From assembly GCA_026225945.1 (NCBI GenBank), contig JAMJFZ010000597.1, positions 1,041,501 to 1,105,500 on the forward strand: a stretch of DNA of 64,000 bases. Direction: 5' to 3'. The translations under genes were made by a program, and so were the position numbers. The notes below the pieces were generated by a model. That model was not told the DNA's origin. It ran no database searches and saw only the letters and a program-made list of their open reading frames with translations. Position 1 is the stretch's first letter. Each line of letters starts with the position of its first letter. Of the stretch, positions 1-12,325 are shown in pieces. The stretch is from Cricetomys ansorgei (Eukaryota > Chordata > Mammalia > Rodentia > Nesomyidae).

Positions 1-505
1 GCTTATGAAAGTTATTAACTTTTTATTAGTTTTTTTTTAATCTGGAAGAAATAGTCTTATGACTCCTTCATTTATAAAACAAATTGAAGTTTCTTGTTTT
101 CACTCTTTACATCGATGTCATAGAAGCTGTAAGTAGAACTATGACACCAAAGCGTACAGTGTCTTCATCAGCAGGAAGTTATCTAGTTATGGTTTGCAAC
201 CAAGAACTGCACCGATAGTCTATGTTGTATTGCATGGCTTGGGGGCCTTCCTGACCAACAGTACACAGAGAGTTTACTCATGTCTGGAACTTAGATTTTC
301 ATTTAATACCCATGTCTTCTGTGAGCAGCACTGTACACCCATGTGGAGTCCCTCTGTTCAAACTCCTTTTTAAAGAAATATATTTTAATTAGCTCAGACA
401 CTAGAGGGGTTTTATAAAAACTTCTTCTTGCATCCTAGTTTTTAGTTAAGCCTCTCTTATCTCTCTTACCAGTCCTTCCCACAGACCTTCTTAAACCTTT
501 GGCAC

Positions 506-508
<3 letters not shown>
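1..508. other. AT-rich intergenic DNA, nothing recognised
   Basis: No gene, clear repeat family or long open frame is visible here. It is ordinary AT-rich non-coding DNA leading into a dinucleotide repeat. Confidence 0.5.

Positions 509-574
<66 letters not shown>
509..574. repeat. (AT)n microsatellite
   Basis: An uninterrupted AT dinucleotide tract of about 33 units, followed directly by a short T run. It is likely length-polymorphic. Confidence 0.97.
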
Positions 575-577
<3 letters not shown>

Positions 578-970
578 TTTTATTGTATTTCTTATTTGAG
601 TTGCAAAACCATAGATTCCAGTGCCCCTCCTTCGGACATACTTTACTCCATTTAGCCTTTACCTAGCTGCATCATTTCCCCACCCTCATTGTTCTACTGT
701 CAGCTTGAACATTTCTATCCTACAGTACATCTCTCTACTCCCATTTTTACCTGTGTTCTACTATCCTCCCCTCAGTGCATGCACCTCTAATGGCATTTCA
801 CAGCCCTACTCTCCATTCTACAGCTCTTATGTTCTTTCTGCCTTCTCTCCTTCCATGTTCTCTTAGCCTTGGTGGTATTGGGAGTGGGCTTAAAAACATG
901 TTCCATTTTAGAACTCAGAGTGACTTATTCTCAGTACTCTAACCACTTACGAGTCAATGTGAAAGTCCAT
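575..970. other. Pyrimidine-rich intergenic DNA, nothing recognised
   Basis: A C/T-rich stretch with short chance open frames. No family or domain is recognisable. Confidence 0.4.
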
Positions 971-1312
971 TTTTAGTTATGTATAAAATAATTGTTTTGT
1001 GCTCTTTTGGGTGAGGGGCTGCCTAGGTCTTTGCATTTTGTATTGTCTGCAGGTGTTGGGTTTATGTGGGGGATGTTTGGTTGCTAATGATCTGTATGTG
1101 CTATCAGTAGAACACCTGAGGAGTTCTGAATCAAGAAAAACACCTGAGCTGAGATGCTTGGGATTCTGCTATCCAGTGTAGCACTGGCTAGGATGGTTGT
1201 TCCCTCTGCTGAGGTATGGAAGGGTTTGTAACAATGAAAAATGCTTCTTTCTCCAGTTTGCTGAGATGCCACAGCAACCTAATAACTACAAGCCAATGCA
1301 TTGATTTCTCCC
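971..1312 (+). mobile_element. Interspersed repeat, copy 1 of 3 (possible MaLR-type LTR)
   Basis: About 300 bp that can be followed by eye in two other places, near 12326-12640 and 42320-42605. Shared landmarks are GGGTGAGGGG, TTTTGTATTGTCTGCAGG, GATCTG, the phrase CACCTGAGGAG and CCCTCTGCTGAGGT near the end. The dispersed single copies and internal order suggest an LTR of the rodent MaLR (ORR1-like) group, but I could not confirm the family. Confidence 0.5.
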
Positions 1313-2200
1313 AGGTGGATAAAAAGCTTGAGAAACTTCTATAACTACAAAGAGACAGGGGATGAGAGGGTAAGAGAGTGGAGAAAAAGAACAGGCAAAG
1401 CAGTGTCTCTCTGTGTCTGGAATCTGAGAGAAAAGCTTCCAAGGGAGAAGAGAAAGGTCGACTGTGTCTATGTTGCTGAAAGTTTGGGAGAGGAAGTTAA
1501 GGAGGGGGTCTTCTGTGTACAATGGAACAATGACTTGTCAGTAACAGGCATGTGCAATGGGAAAAGAACTTGGTTGGGATCGAGTTCCTGTGAGAATGTG
1601 AGCATCAGAAGAGAAAATGGATATGGAAATTCCTTTTCTGTTTTTTCCTTTATGTAGACAGGCTGAAGAAATGTGCAGTAACTGAAAGGGATGGAGTTGT
1701 GGGGAACAATTTCTATGATGAGATCAGAATTCATTTGTATCTTCATGGATATATTATAGGACAATGGAGGAAAACAGTTTTAGAAAAGAAATTATTGTTT
1801 AGGGACAAATTTTGAGAAGGCAAGTGAAATTGGACAACTGCTTACAAGGATAGCAGCTGATAGGGAATTATATTGAGGAAAACCAGCATAAGCTGTTTAA
1901 ATGCAGAGCAAGTGGATGGGAGATTTGAAGAGGAAAAGAGATGGGAGACTGGCCGAATGCTCTGTCATAAATGAAGTATGGGATGAGGTTATCAGGTGAG
2001 ACCAAAAGAAAAGAAACAAGATGTAGTTGGACAATATGACAGTATACTTTGTGCTACAGACTGAGCATGGTAAAAAGTCCAAATTACAAATTAATTTGTG
2101 ACTTGAACATTCTCTTGATCATATTTACATTGGGTTTTGTGATGTGGAAAATAAGATTAATAGCTTCATAAAGAATAAAGAGGACATAGATTCCAGAACT
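1313..2200. other. Intergenic DNA, nothing recognised
   Basis: Purine-rich, non-coding. The open frames on both strands show no domain, membrane pattern or similarity to anything else in the window. It could be the old interior of the preceding repeat; that is only a guess. Confidence 0.35.
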
Positions 2201-5200
2201 GAGAATATAACCAGATAGAACTTATAATTGTTATAACTGTTATAGTTGTGCCTGTATTTCAGCAGACTAAAGGAACTCTAGTAACACATAGTCAAGACAC
2301 TAAATACAATGAACAAAGAAAGGATCTTAATAACTTCAGGGGAACAAAGCCAAGTCACACATTAAGGCAGGCCCATTGGAATAAAATTTGACTTTTCAAT
2401 GGAGATCCTGAAATCCATAAGGGCCTAGAATGATGTAATAAAAGCTCTGAAAAGCCACATAAGGTAAATTGAGGACTATAACTAGAAAAAACTATCAATT
2501 ATAATGGAAGGAGAAAGAAAAACATTTCATAAAAACACCAAATTAAAAAATTTATGTTCACAAAGTCAGTAGTACAGAGATTAGAGGGAATACTTCAGTC
2601 TGAAGAGGTCAGTCACACACGAGAAGACACAAGGAATAACCAATACCAAAACAGTTAGCCAAAAAAGTCTGAAAAACATCACAGCACTAAAATAAAAGAA
2701 ATTGATAAACACTGTTCAATAATAACTTCCTATTAATGGTCTCAATTCCACAACAAAAAGACACATAGTAAGAGATTAGATTAGAAAATGGGATTGATCA
2801 TTCTGCTGTCTCTAAGAAGCACACCTCACCCTCAAGGACAGATGCCACCTGAAAGGAAAAGATATAATCCTGAAAAAAATAATACTTAGAGTCAGCATAA
2901 TCCTCACAGCAATTCCAATGCTATTATTCACAGAGATTGAGAAAATAATCATAAAATTTATATGGAAACAGAAGTCCTGTCATAACCCAAACAGTCCTGA
3001 AGAATAAACATACTGTAGATGGTGTCATTATTTCTGATTTCAGGTTACATGATGAAGCCATAGTAACAATAATAAAAAAGCATTATACTGGCATGAAAAA
3101 GACACATTTATTAGTGGAATAGATCTAAGGACCCACATATAAACCCATACACCCGCAACCACCTGATTATGACAAAGAGGCCAACAACATGCATTAGAGG
3201 AATGTATTTTCAACAAATGGCCCTTGTCAAACTGGATAGCATCATGCAGAAGAATGAAATTAGATGTATTTCTCACCCTACACAAAAGTCATCTCCAAAT
3301 TGATGAAGGACTTCCTCCAATTCTCTGCATCTTAAGAAATTTAGGAATATCCATCAATATATAGACACAGGAAAGGACTTTATGAACAGGATCCCAATAA
3401 AGCAGGCATTAACACAAACAATAATGGAACCTCATGAAACTAAAAAGCTGTATGGCAAAGGACACACCATCATTAGAGTGAAGGGGAAACTTGCAAAAAT
3501 CAGAAAATATCTTTCCATAGTTGTACCACCGACAGAGGGTTAGTATGCAGTGCATGCACCAAATGAAAAAAAAAAACCAAGAAAGCAAATAATTTGATTA
3601 TAATTGAGACATGGAAGTGAATAGATAGCTCTCAACGAAATACAAATGGCTAAGAAATATTTCCTAAAATGTTCAACATTCTTAGCCATCAGGGAAATGC
3701 AAATTAAAACTACTTTGATATTTCATCTTTTATTTCATCTGTTTCATGATCCAACTAAATCACTGTTGGGCATACAACCAAAGATGCTACCTTCCATTAC
3801 AGAAATACTTGTTGATCCATGTCCGTTGTTGCTTTGAGCCAGCTAATCCAGACCCAGAACAACAAATGCTACATACTTTTTCTCATAGGTGGATGCTAGC
3901 TATGAATACTTGGATTTGTGTGTTTAAGTAGAGTATCCACAGAAGTGAGGAAACCAACAATGGAGCATGGCAGGGGGCTTTTAAGAGAGGAGAATTAGAA
4001 AACAGGTAATATTGAGGATGAATAGGGATAATAGAGTAAAGAAGGTTAAGCATAGACAGACACGGGAGTGCAGGGTAGAGGATAGAGTAGGCAAAGGGAT
4101 AACTAAACCTATAGATTTTTTGAAAGACTAATGGAAAGATTATAGTTTTCTAAATCATACACACACACACACACACACATGAAAAAGTTTAAAGTCACCA
4201 TATAATGGGAGCAATTCAGATAATGTAGACTATCAAATAAAAACACCAATTCCAGGAATGGACTATCTATTTTGGAGGTGTTGGTGGGATTCACAAACAT
4301 TACTGGCTATTGCTAATGCAATAGGTGACCCTCCAGAACTTGATAGTAAAACCCTATTACTAAAAACACCAAGCATTTGAATGACAGAACATGGAGAAAT
4401 CAAGCTGATACTCATCTGGAAGCTTCATATCTGATGGCTGGCCTTCATAGTTCTGAAAGTTATTGTGAATTCTACTGAGGTAAAGGAGTTATCATTAGTC
4501 TTGTCCAAATGTTAAACCCATGAATTATAGCAACTTGCCCAGTATGGCATGCCTACTGGTTCAATAGTGGCACAAATTTTTTGGCAGTATCCAACAATTT
4601 TTGGTGGATTTAATGACTATTCCACAAGATAGAAATTATGCCTGGCACTATTGATAAGGCTATAAATACAATCCTAAGTATATTATTAGCTACAAGGGGA
4701 ATCCTACAGATAATATTTAACTAAATGAATATAATATTAAACAAACTCCTTAAGACTTACTTTAAACCCATAGATAAATGTAACCTCAGATACTTAAGAG
4801 AGAAACTTCTTGTGGCAGATGGCAATTTACATAGATACTCATAATGGGCCAATGTGCAGAGAAAAGATTGTAGAGTTCTCAGTCCCAAATGATACATCTA
4901 TATCACATCTCCTCTTCCCAAGCTCAGGGAACATCTCAGAATAGGGAGCAGAAGATAACACAGAAATAATGGACATGTAAGAGGCTGGGGTGGGGGTTAG
5001 GGCTGTGGAATGTTATCATCCAGATAAGATATGGCTATTGTACCCATGAACTCAGCAGCTGTAGAAGCCAAGCCAGAAAAAATTTCAGCATAGGATGATG
5101 GAAAAACTCATTGGTCTCCACTTCTAATGATGAACTATTAGCAATTGATAACTCCTGGGAGGTGGGAGAATCAATTTTCTTGGGGATTTGTCAACTAGTA

Positions 5201-5430
5201 ATATTTTCATTCTCCATTTGGTAGTTAATTACACATGCACTTGTGGGCAGCAGTAATTGAACTCAATAGGTTATTTTAAATGAAGATGACAATGAGTTGG
5301 GAGGCAGATGCATTGGGGAGGGGGGCTTTCTGAAATGGTGGTGGCTTCCTCCAGAAGTAGGGAGTGGATTTGATCATATTTCATGTATATATGTATGAAA
5401 ATTTCAATAATAAATTTTAAAATAAAGGGC
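2200..5430 (+). mobile_element. LINE-1 fragment, 3' half with 3' UTR (degenerate)
   Basis: In order on the + strand I recognise rodent L1 sequence: the segment before and at the start of ORF2 (about 2390-2880), a C-terminal ORF2 portion (about 2930-3730, with the stretch encoding the YTGMKKTH-like region) and a 3' UTR ending near 5430 with a GTATATATGTATGAAA-type terminus and an A/T-rich tail. A large internal part of ORF2 is missing between about 2890 and 2930. All frames are interrupted, so it is a dead copy. No target-site duplication was found. Confidence 0.75.
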
Positions 5431-5707
5431 ATTAAAACATTTGTGGCATTTGGGGTGTTATATAACTTGTGGGTTCTTTTAACATTGGTGTTTGTTACAT
5501 GACTGTATTTGTCAAAACTTGCAAAGCTGTAAACTAAAACAGATCGATTTTACTGTATTTAACTTGTGCCTTATTTAAAAATAAAAAGAAAATTGTAATT
5601 TTAATGACTGATTGTGATGTTTTTATGCTCTTCTTCTGTACCTCAGTAAATTTGAGTAAATAATGAACTCTCATTCTGTGAAATCAGTTCTGTGGTTTTA
5701 CACTTTT
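5431..5707. other. AT-rich intergenic DNA, nothing recognised
   Basis: A short AT-rich spacer between the LINE-1 3' end and the next SINE. Confidence 0.4.
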
Positions 5708-5719
5708 AAAAATATAAAT

Positions 5720-5935
5720 GTGGGACTGAAGAGATTGTTCAGTGATTAAGAGCATTTACTTGTTTTCTAATGGACCCAAGTTCTGTTCCCAGTCCCCTTA
5801 TAGGACAGCTCACGATCTGCTTGTAAGTTCAGCTTCAGAGACTTCTGGCCTTTGAAGGAGGCTGCATTCACATGAACATAACCCCTAACAAACACAAACT
5901 CATACACACACACACACAAAACATTTTTTAAAGTT
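5720..5935 (+). mobile_element. B2-type SINE
   Basis: It begins GGGACTGAAGAGATTGTTCAG and continues with the TTAAGAGCA box typical of rodent B2/B3 SINEs, then a CA-rich and A-rich 3' tail. The 12-bp direct repeat AAAAATATAAAT flanks it at 5708-5719 and 5936-5947, a good target-site duplication. It is divergent from active B2, hence old. Confidence 0.85.
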
Positions 5936-5949
5936 AAAAATATAAATAT

Positions 5950-6789
5950 TTTTGGATTTCAAGAGTTAGATTGACAATTACTGAATACATTTTTGAGCTT
6001 ACCAAGGTTCCTTGCATAGCATATACTCCCTAGGCATCACTTAGGGTTCTTACTAAAATTATTTTATTGGGAGTCTTTGGAGAGACTTATTTACTTCCTT
6101 TTCATGCACTAATTACAGTTCAGTCTGAAAGTCTAGGTGTGCAGTTTTACTTCCTCAGCATTTAAAACCACATCTTTCTCATCTATTTCTGTCATCGATA
6201 GACCATTTATCTAAATATATTTATATAATAAACAACCTATCTTTAATCTCTGGGAACATTTAAAAGATTTTAAAGAATATTGACCTTTACAACTCTACTA
6301 CTATGTGGATTTCTTTTTAATTTCCTTCTAATGCTTGGAAAATATAGCTCTCTTTTTTTAGTCACTACCAATGCCAGCAAGACATGAACAGATTTTAGAA
6401 GCTGTCCTGACTTGCCAGAAGTCAATGAAGTGAGACTCTTATATCTACATACTGCACACAGAATAGACATAGAAAGTTGGAAATCATCCAAACAGGATCA
6501 TAATAAGGGAAGTAATATTCCACAAAAGCTGAGAAACTTGCCTTCTCTCTCAGTTAGAGAAGTGACCACAGAGAATCTACACAGGTTTACTCAATTACAA
6601 ATGGAAGCATTGGCTATCAGAGTTTCCTTCAGAGCTACAAAGAAACTTACAAAAGATAGTCATTATGTTCCTATAATCTCAGCATTTGGGAAATTAAGGA
6701 AGTTGGATCATGTACTCAAAGTTGAGAGAAACCTAAGGCCTCAGAGCTCATTTAGTGACAGAAGAACTTCTGAAAAGAAAATCAAGAAG
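5950..6789. other. Upstream flank of unit 1, shared with units 4 and 5
   Basis: This stretch aligns by eye with about 38900-39420 and 51455-52150. Landmarks are TTTATTGGGAGTCTTT, the GTGCAGTTTTA or equivalent segment, CTAAGTGTATTTA (absent here but present in the other two) and a CAAGACATGA block. It is the left part of the tandemly duplicated receptor unit. The 137-residue open frame across it has no receptor features and is considered fortuitous. Confidence 0.6.
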
Positions 6790-6960
6790 CATCCCCAAGA
6801 GGATTCATTAACTTTCTTTTCTTAGACCAGCATTTTCTAGGGGAGGATATTTCTTCTGGGAAATAACCCCTCTAGGAATATTTATAGGGGAAAGAAAAGA
6901 AAAGGTTATGGACTCAGAAGACAAAGCAGAGTCTCATTGAGAAGCTGATAGCTTATGCTG
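6790..6960 (+). promoter_or_regulatory. Conserved upstream block of gene 1 (putative OR promoter)
   Basis: A block repeated upstream of genes 1-5. It has a homeodomain-like ATTCATTAA at 6803-6811, a weak Olf1/EBF-like TTCTAGGGGA at 6835-6844 and the core CTGGGAAATAACCCCTCT near 6856-6873. Homeodomain (Lhx2/Emx2-type) and O/E sites are established features of olfactory receptor promoters. The assignment here is inferred from conservation between paralogues. A likely first-exon donor, TTTAG|GTGAGG, follows at about 6976. Confidence 0.5.
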
Positions 6961-7403
6961 GCCCCAGATATATTTAGGTGAGGCTCAACCACATCCTTTG
7001 GACATATCTTCTAATATCCACATTCTCCATGCAGCTTTGTTCTGTGTTCCCACATGACATCATGAATAACTGGAACATCTGAACCGAAAGACAGTCTAAT
7101 AAATGACATGGAGTTAGAGAAGCTCCCTAAATTTAAGCTACCATGTGGAAGCAGTTTCAATGAATTCCCAGGTTTGAAAATAGGGAAGGCATTGTCTTGT
7201 TACATATAACATCATCCAAAGACTCTTAGCTTGCCTGGCAGTACCCACTGCTACATCCAAAACACATATGCATATGAGAGGGAAGACTAAAACAGTCCTG
7301 TCACCCAATACTGAATGGTTTTGGACATACCTCACTAACAGCAAATCAAACAAATTAAGTACTACTGAAAAGAACCACATTCTTTCTCTTCAAGTTGCCT
7401 AAG

Positions 7404-7446
7404 TGTAGCTGGGGTGGTCAAGCAGCTAGGCTTCTCACCAACTGAG
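7404..7446 (+). other. Putative noncoding exon 2 of gene 1
   Basis: A short segment ending ACTGAG|GTAAGG (donor GT at 7447-7448) and preceded by a pyrimidine-rich acceptor region (CTTTCTCTTCAAGTTGCCTAAG). The same element with the same ending lies upstream of genes 3, 4, 5 and 6, and in mutated form upstream of gene 2. The 5' edge could instead be 7409. Confidence 0.55.
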
Positions 7447-8700
7447 GTAAGGATTTTGCTTCTCTTTTATTGAAATGTGTATCCTCTAGGCATGCCTAAT
7501 AAAAAGACAAAATCCAAAGCCAAAACTAAGAGCTTTAACTATTTTGTCAGATTCCTTAGATCTTTGGGCTCTATTGCCCTTCCATACCTTTTAAATGTTA
7601 AGGTATTAATGCCCCCAGCGAAGCCAATTGAGACTGGTTTAATGATAATATACATATAACAAGACGTGACTGAATGATCATTATAAGGATGCTTCACTTT
7701 CACATCTTTAACTTTGTGCTCTGAGTTGGTTGTAGTGGTGCTGTTTCACACAGATCACAGGCGCCTGTGAATCTAAGACTACTGACTCTGTTGACATCAC
7801 CACAGGCTTGGGTACCATACACCAATAGCATCTTTTCAAACAGAGAGATCATCTTCCTCATTCCTATCTCTATCCTGAACTCTGGACTTGCAGGAGCGAA
7901 ACTGGAACATCAGGGTCAAAGGCTGTATTGGGGTATGATTATTGGGTAAAAGCACAATACAAAATAGCCATTTGTTAGTTGGTTTTATTCATTTCTTACA
8001 AGAAAAACAAACTAGCAATCCCTGAAGGATCTGATATGTTATATTTCTGTGTCTTACAGCTATTTAATAATTTGATAAAAACAAATACGTTCAAATTAAT
8101 TCCCAAGTTTTAACTCTATTAAAGTGCTTTTTTAAACACAAGCCTGCATAATTTCAGAGATTTAGTACTCATTTCTGAGGACCATGGAGAATGTGGAGAC
8201 TGAGCAAGAGAGAGAACTAATGTGGAAAACACTGTAGTTTTTCAATGTGATTAGTCACAAATGTGGAATGAGGGAAGGTAGAAAATGAGCCCTAAAACAT
8301 GAAAGTATGAGCAACACTAAGTAGACTGAAAATGTGTGCGTGTGTGTATGTGTATGTATGATATCTGCATGCACACATGCATATATAACAATAACAGTTA
8401 AAGAAGAATATTTTATGAATTTGAGAGTTAATAAAACACAAGCAAGGAGTTAGAAGGTGAAAAGGAGTAGAAGTAAATATAATACTCATATAAAATTCTC
8501 AAAATTATAAATAAAAATGAAAACTTAAAAAAATGAGAACTTTGAATCAAGAAGCCATGTTATTCACTAGTGTAAAAGAAAGTATCTCTTGGAGTCATAT
8601 TGGTCATCTTATGGAGCTTCTAATGTCAGAAGATTAGGACCCATATTAGCACAAGATCTCTGAGCTATCTGTTTCTCAGCAGCTAAGAAGACCACACAGA

Positions 8701-9648
8701 ATGGAGTTCTGGAACTCTACCTTGGGAAGTGGCTTCATCTTGGTGGGGATTCTGGATGGCAGTGGCTCTCCTGAACTACTCTGTGCTGCAATCACAGCCC
8801 TATACTTTTTGGCACTGACAAGCAATGGACTGCTGCTCTTGGTCATCACCATGGATACCCGGCTCCATGTGCCAATGTACCTCCTACTTGGACAGCTCTC
8901 TCTAATGGACCTCCTCTTAACATCAGTTATTACTCCCAAGGCTGTTGTGGATTTTCTCCTCAAAGACAATACCATCTCCTTTGGGGGCTGTGCTCTTCAG
9001 ATGTTCCTAGAATTGGCACTGGGTAGTGCAGAGGACCTTCTTCTGGCCTTCATGGCCTATGACAGGTATGTGGCCATTTGTCAACCTCTGAACTACACAA
9101 TCTTAATGAGTCACAAGGTCTGCTGGCTCATGGTGGCCACATCATGGATCCTGGCATCCCTTAGTGCTCTAGGATACAGCGTCTACACCATGCAGTATTC
9201 CTTCTGCAAATCTCGTCAAATCAACCACCTGTTCTGTGAGATCCCTCCCCTGCTGAAGCTGGCCTGTGCAGACACCTCCAGATATGAACTCATGGTTTAT
9301 TTGATGGGTGTGACTGTGCTAATTCTCCCTCTTGCTGCCATCCTAGCCTCCTACTCACTGATTTTGTTCACTGTGCTCAATATGCCATCAAATGAGGGCA
9401 GGAAGAAAGCCCTTGTCACCTGTTCTTCCCATCTGACAGTGGTTGGAATGTGGTATGGTGGCGCTTCATTCATGTATGTCCTGCCCAGTCCCTTCCACAG
9501 CCCCAAACAAGACAATATCAGCTCAGTTTTCTACACAATTGTCACTCCAGCTCTGAATCCTCTCATCTACAGCCTGAGGAATAAGGAGGTCACTGGGGCT
9601 TTGAGGAGAGTCCTGGGGAAACAGTTGTCAACACAGCCCAACCTCTAG
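8701..9648 (+). CDS. Olfactory receptor, OR2AG-like (gene 1)
   Basis: A 315-residue class II odorant receptor, a seven-helix GPCR expected at the cilia of olfactory neurons and coupled to G-olf. Visible marks are an N-glycosylation site NST at 5-7, SNG in TM1 (41-43), HVPMY (56-60), Cys97 of the conserved disulphide, MAYDRYVAIC (118-127), SY in TM5 (218-219), KALVTCSSH (236-244) and NPLIY (286-290). The length is normal and the frame is intact. The acceptor TCTCAGCAG ends at 8682, 18 bp before the ATG, which supports this start and a single coding exon. Gln128 replaces the His found in the paralogues after MAYDRYVAIC. A polyadenylation signal AATAAA lies at 10029-10034. The subfamily call comes from overall resemblance to human OR2AG1; orthology to a specific mouse gene is not claimed. 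Confidence 0.95.
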   Translation: MEFWNSTLGSGFILVGILDGSGSPELLCAAITALYFLALTSNGLLLLVITMDTRLHVPMYLLLGQLSLMDLLLTSVITPKAVVDFLLKDNTISFGGCALQMFLELALGSAEDLLLAFMAYDRYVAICQPLNYTILMSHKVCWLMVATSWILASLSALGYSVYTMQYSFCKSRQINHLFCEIPPLLKLACADTSRYELMVYLMGVTVLILPLAAILASYSLILFTVLNMPSNEGRKKALVTCSSHLTVVGMWYGGASFMYVLPSPFHSPKQDNISSVFYTIVTPALNPLIYSLRNKEVTGALRRVLGKQLSTQPNL

Positions 9649-10128
9649 GTAGTTATAATATTTAACTTCTAAACTTAATTCTTCCACAAAATCCAATTTC
9701 TGGTGTGACTGAAATGTTCCTGGAAAATCCTAGAGTGAAAAATGTGTCTTTTGGTAGAGAAGTGTGAGATGGGAAGAAGTATGGGATCCTTTGAAAATGT
9801 TCCATGAACCTTCTCTTCATGGGTATTAGAGAATCTGGTGCTTTGTCACATATGGGCAAAAGATCAGGGCTGTTACAGGTGGTAATGCCATTTAGATGCT
9901 CTAAACTAATAATACATTGGTAAATTGGAAGAGACATTTAAAGGCACTGAGGAGTAATTATAATACATGAGAATCAGAGTATGTTTTCAAGTGTGTGGTT
10001 TAGACATGAACGGGAAATTTGAGTTTTGAATAAATTTTTGGGAAAAAAAATCAGTTACACTTTGGTTGAATGTTCAATTAACACCAGACTTCAGGATAAT
10101 TTGACAGATGCCATCCATGGATGACATT
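9649..10128. other. 3' UTR / 3' flank of gene 1
   Basis: Non-coding, distantly alignable with the 3' flanks of the other receptors (the CTTCTAA..TTCTTCC pattern). It holds AATAAA at 10029-10034. Confidence 0.5.
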
Positions 10129-10140
10129 GTGTGTGTATGT

Positions 10141-10178
<38 letters not shown>
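10129..10178. repeat. (GT)n microsatellite
   Basis: GT dinucleotide tract with two GTAT interruptions at its left end. Confidence 0.95.
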
Positions 10179-10180
<2 letters not shown>

Positions 10181-10229
10181 GTAATGTACCTGGTGGGCTC
10201 CACATCCTACCATAAAGACACTTGAAATT

Positions 10230-11050
10230 TTGTGTTCATTGCTACTTTATTCACAGTGACTAGGAAATGGAATCAGTGTAGATGTCCATTAATGGATAAA
10301 CAGATAATGAAAAATTGGTACCTATCCACAACAGAAGTTTGTTCAGGTATAAAGAAAAATTAAATAATTAAAATTGCAGTTGATGGAACTGTAAAAAGGA
10401 ATTATAGCAAGTGAGGTAACCCAGATACAGAAAGATGAACAATATATGTATCTCTTATATGTGGATCCTAGCTGAATCCTTAGTTCATGTGTTTGAACCA
10501 GAGTATTTGTAGATCTAGGAAACTAGAGAAGGGATATTGGGAGACATTCCATAAGGCATGGAGGCTGGCAGAACATAGTGATACGAAAGTAGGAAGAAAG
10601 AATATTGGAGGGAGGAAGACTTACGTGAGAGGTGGATGGGGACAAGGAAGATAAAAGGTGTACAAAAAAGCTACGTGGAAACCTAATGTCATGTAATTCA
10701 ATTAAAAATAGAATTTATAAAAGACTTTGAATGGAAAAATAAGTTGAAATTGGAAGAATAGCAGGAATCAAAAATGTAACTTATTTTCTTGTTAATTTTA
10801 TAGTCTGTATCATAGAAGGTCATGTTGCAACTTATGAAAGATGGATAATTGTTTCATATTCATTTTTAACTCAAAAGTAGTCTTATAGCTACTTTATGAC
10901 ACTAAATGAAGTTATTTTTGGGTTGTATCATAAAATTTGAAAATAGAACAGTGCTTGCTAGATGTTAAGGAAAATTTATGATGAGGGACAAGAACAGAGA
11001 GGTTTGATCATTGATGGGCACAGTTACAGTTAGGAAGAAGCAACCTTTCT
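10230..11050 (+). mobile_element. LINE-1 3'-end fragments (old, composite)
   Basis: About 10230-10720 reads as a LINE-1 C-terminal ORF2 / 3' UTR relic (ATGTCCATTAATGGATAAACAG and a later ATATGTGGATCCTAGCTGAA). About 10981-11060 resembles the 3' UTR of ancient mammalian L1M elements (TTGATCATTGATGGGCACAGTTACAGTTAGG), related to 45109-45200 in unit 4. No coding capacity remains. Confidence 0.5.
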
Positions 11051-12325
11051 ATGCACTGTTGTACAGTAGAGAGACAGTACATGAAAATAGCATACAATTC
11101 TTTTTAAAACCCCAAAAAGACAGGACTATGGAAGTTTTCACCATGAATCAATACTAAATATTTGAAAGGATAAGTATTTAATCCAATTTTAAGGTTACTC
11201 AAATGGATACCTATATGAAACATAACACAGAACAACATTAACTCATTCAATATTGTGATTTTATGTAGTAGATAGAGTAAGTGCAAATTTCTTTCTAAAA
11301 TCAATAGAAGTCAGTGTACTAGAAATAATCAAAGTTCCTGTAAAATCCCAGAGATAGCCTCCACACCCATTTGGTGGACATTCTTCCTTTTTTTAAAATA
11401 CAGGCACTCATTTTATTGAGTTCATGTGTTCATCTAGACATCTGCTTCATCTGTTGCTACACAGGGATGTTTTCTTACTTATTTGACGTATGGTGGCCTT
11501 ACAGAGCAAAGCAGGATATACTCAGGTTAGATGACAGAATACAAGGGTTGAAATTCAGTGCACCTCACTTTCATGTTTAACTTTGAACATGAATGTAGCC
11601 TTTCTGAAGCCTATAAATTTTCAGCAATATAGCACTCATATCAAAGCATTGTTGTGAGGACTGAGCCAGCACACGTAAATGTTTTCAGTGAGACATCTGG
11701 AATGTAATGATTGCGTCATTAATTTTAATAGTTTGAGGACAAAATTGCCCTGGAAAGAGTAAGCTATAGTATATGACATCACTCAGAGGGTTTGTAATGT
11801 AACCAGCTATGTTATCACTATTAAATACTTAATGATGCTTCATGTGTGTTTGTATGTGTTCAAGTAATAAAATATGTCAATCTTTTAGGTATATAGCTAA
11901 TCTTTTCTTTGAAAAGTTGTTCATGAATAGAGTTATGCAAATTAAGGTTAAAATCAACTGCATATTCTTTATATTAAAGGAAAAGTTGTTTTTCTAAAAA
12001 TGTTAGACATTTTTAATTTAATTTTACATAGGTTTTATTGATGTATTCATTATAACATTTAAATCTCTTAATTTAATTTGCATTATTTTTATTTTTTTTA
12101 TATATGTTTTTTACAACTTTAAGATTGAGAAAGCAAACAGTTCATCAAAACTAGAGTAATAATTTCTTTATAATTTAATAGGAATTTTTTAAACAAGGAA
12201 AAAATTTTAAATCTGTATATTTTCTTCTAATGGTCTTTTATTCTTAAGTTATAATTTTCCATGATTTATTTAGTAAGAAAAACTTGAATTTTGTTGTAGA
12301 AGTTTATTTTTAATTATATTGAAAG
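11051..12325. other. Right flank of unit 1, AT-rich
   Basis: About 11390-11860 aligns by eye with 30320-30700 and 45490-45950 (for example CATCTGGAATGTAATGATT against TCTCTGGAATGTGGTGATT, and GTTTGTATGTGT). This marks the right part of the ancestral duplicated unit. The rest is plain AT-rich DNA with no gene seen. Confidence 0.5.

Noticed and set aside
6412..6825. 137-residue open frame upstream of gene 1
   Set aside because: No recognisable domain. The equivalent DNA in units 4 and 5 does not keep the frame, and it runs into the promoter-like block.
8676..8975. Antisense open frame over the 5' part of gene 1, with similar frames opposite the other receptors (19827-20156, 29054-29380, 42841-43152, 54565-54756, 56589-56915)
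   Set aside because: They mirror the conserved receptor codons on the other strand. Their similarity follows from the receptor sequence, and none has its own promoter, domain or signal features.
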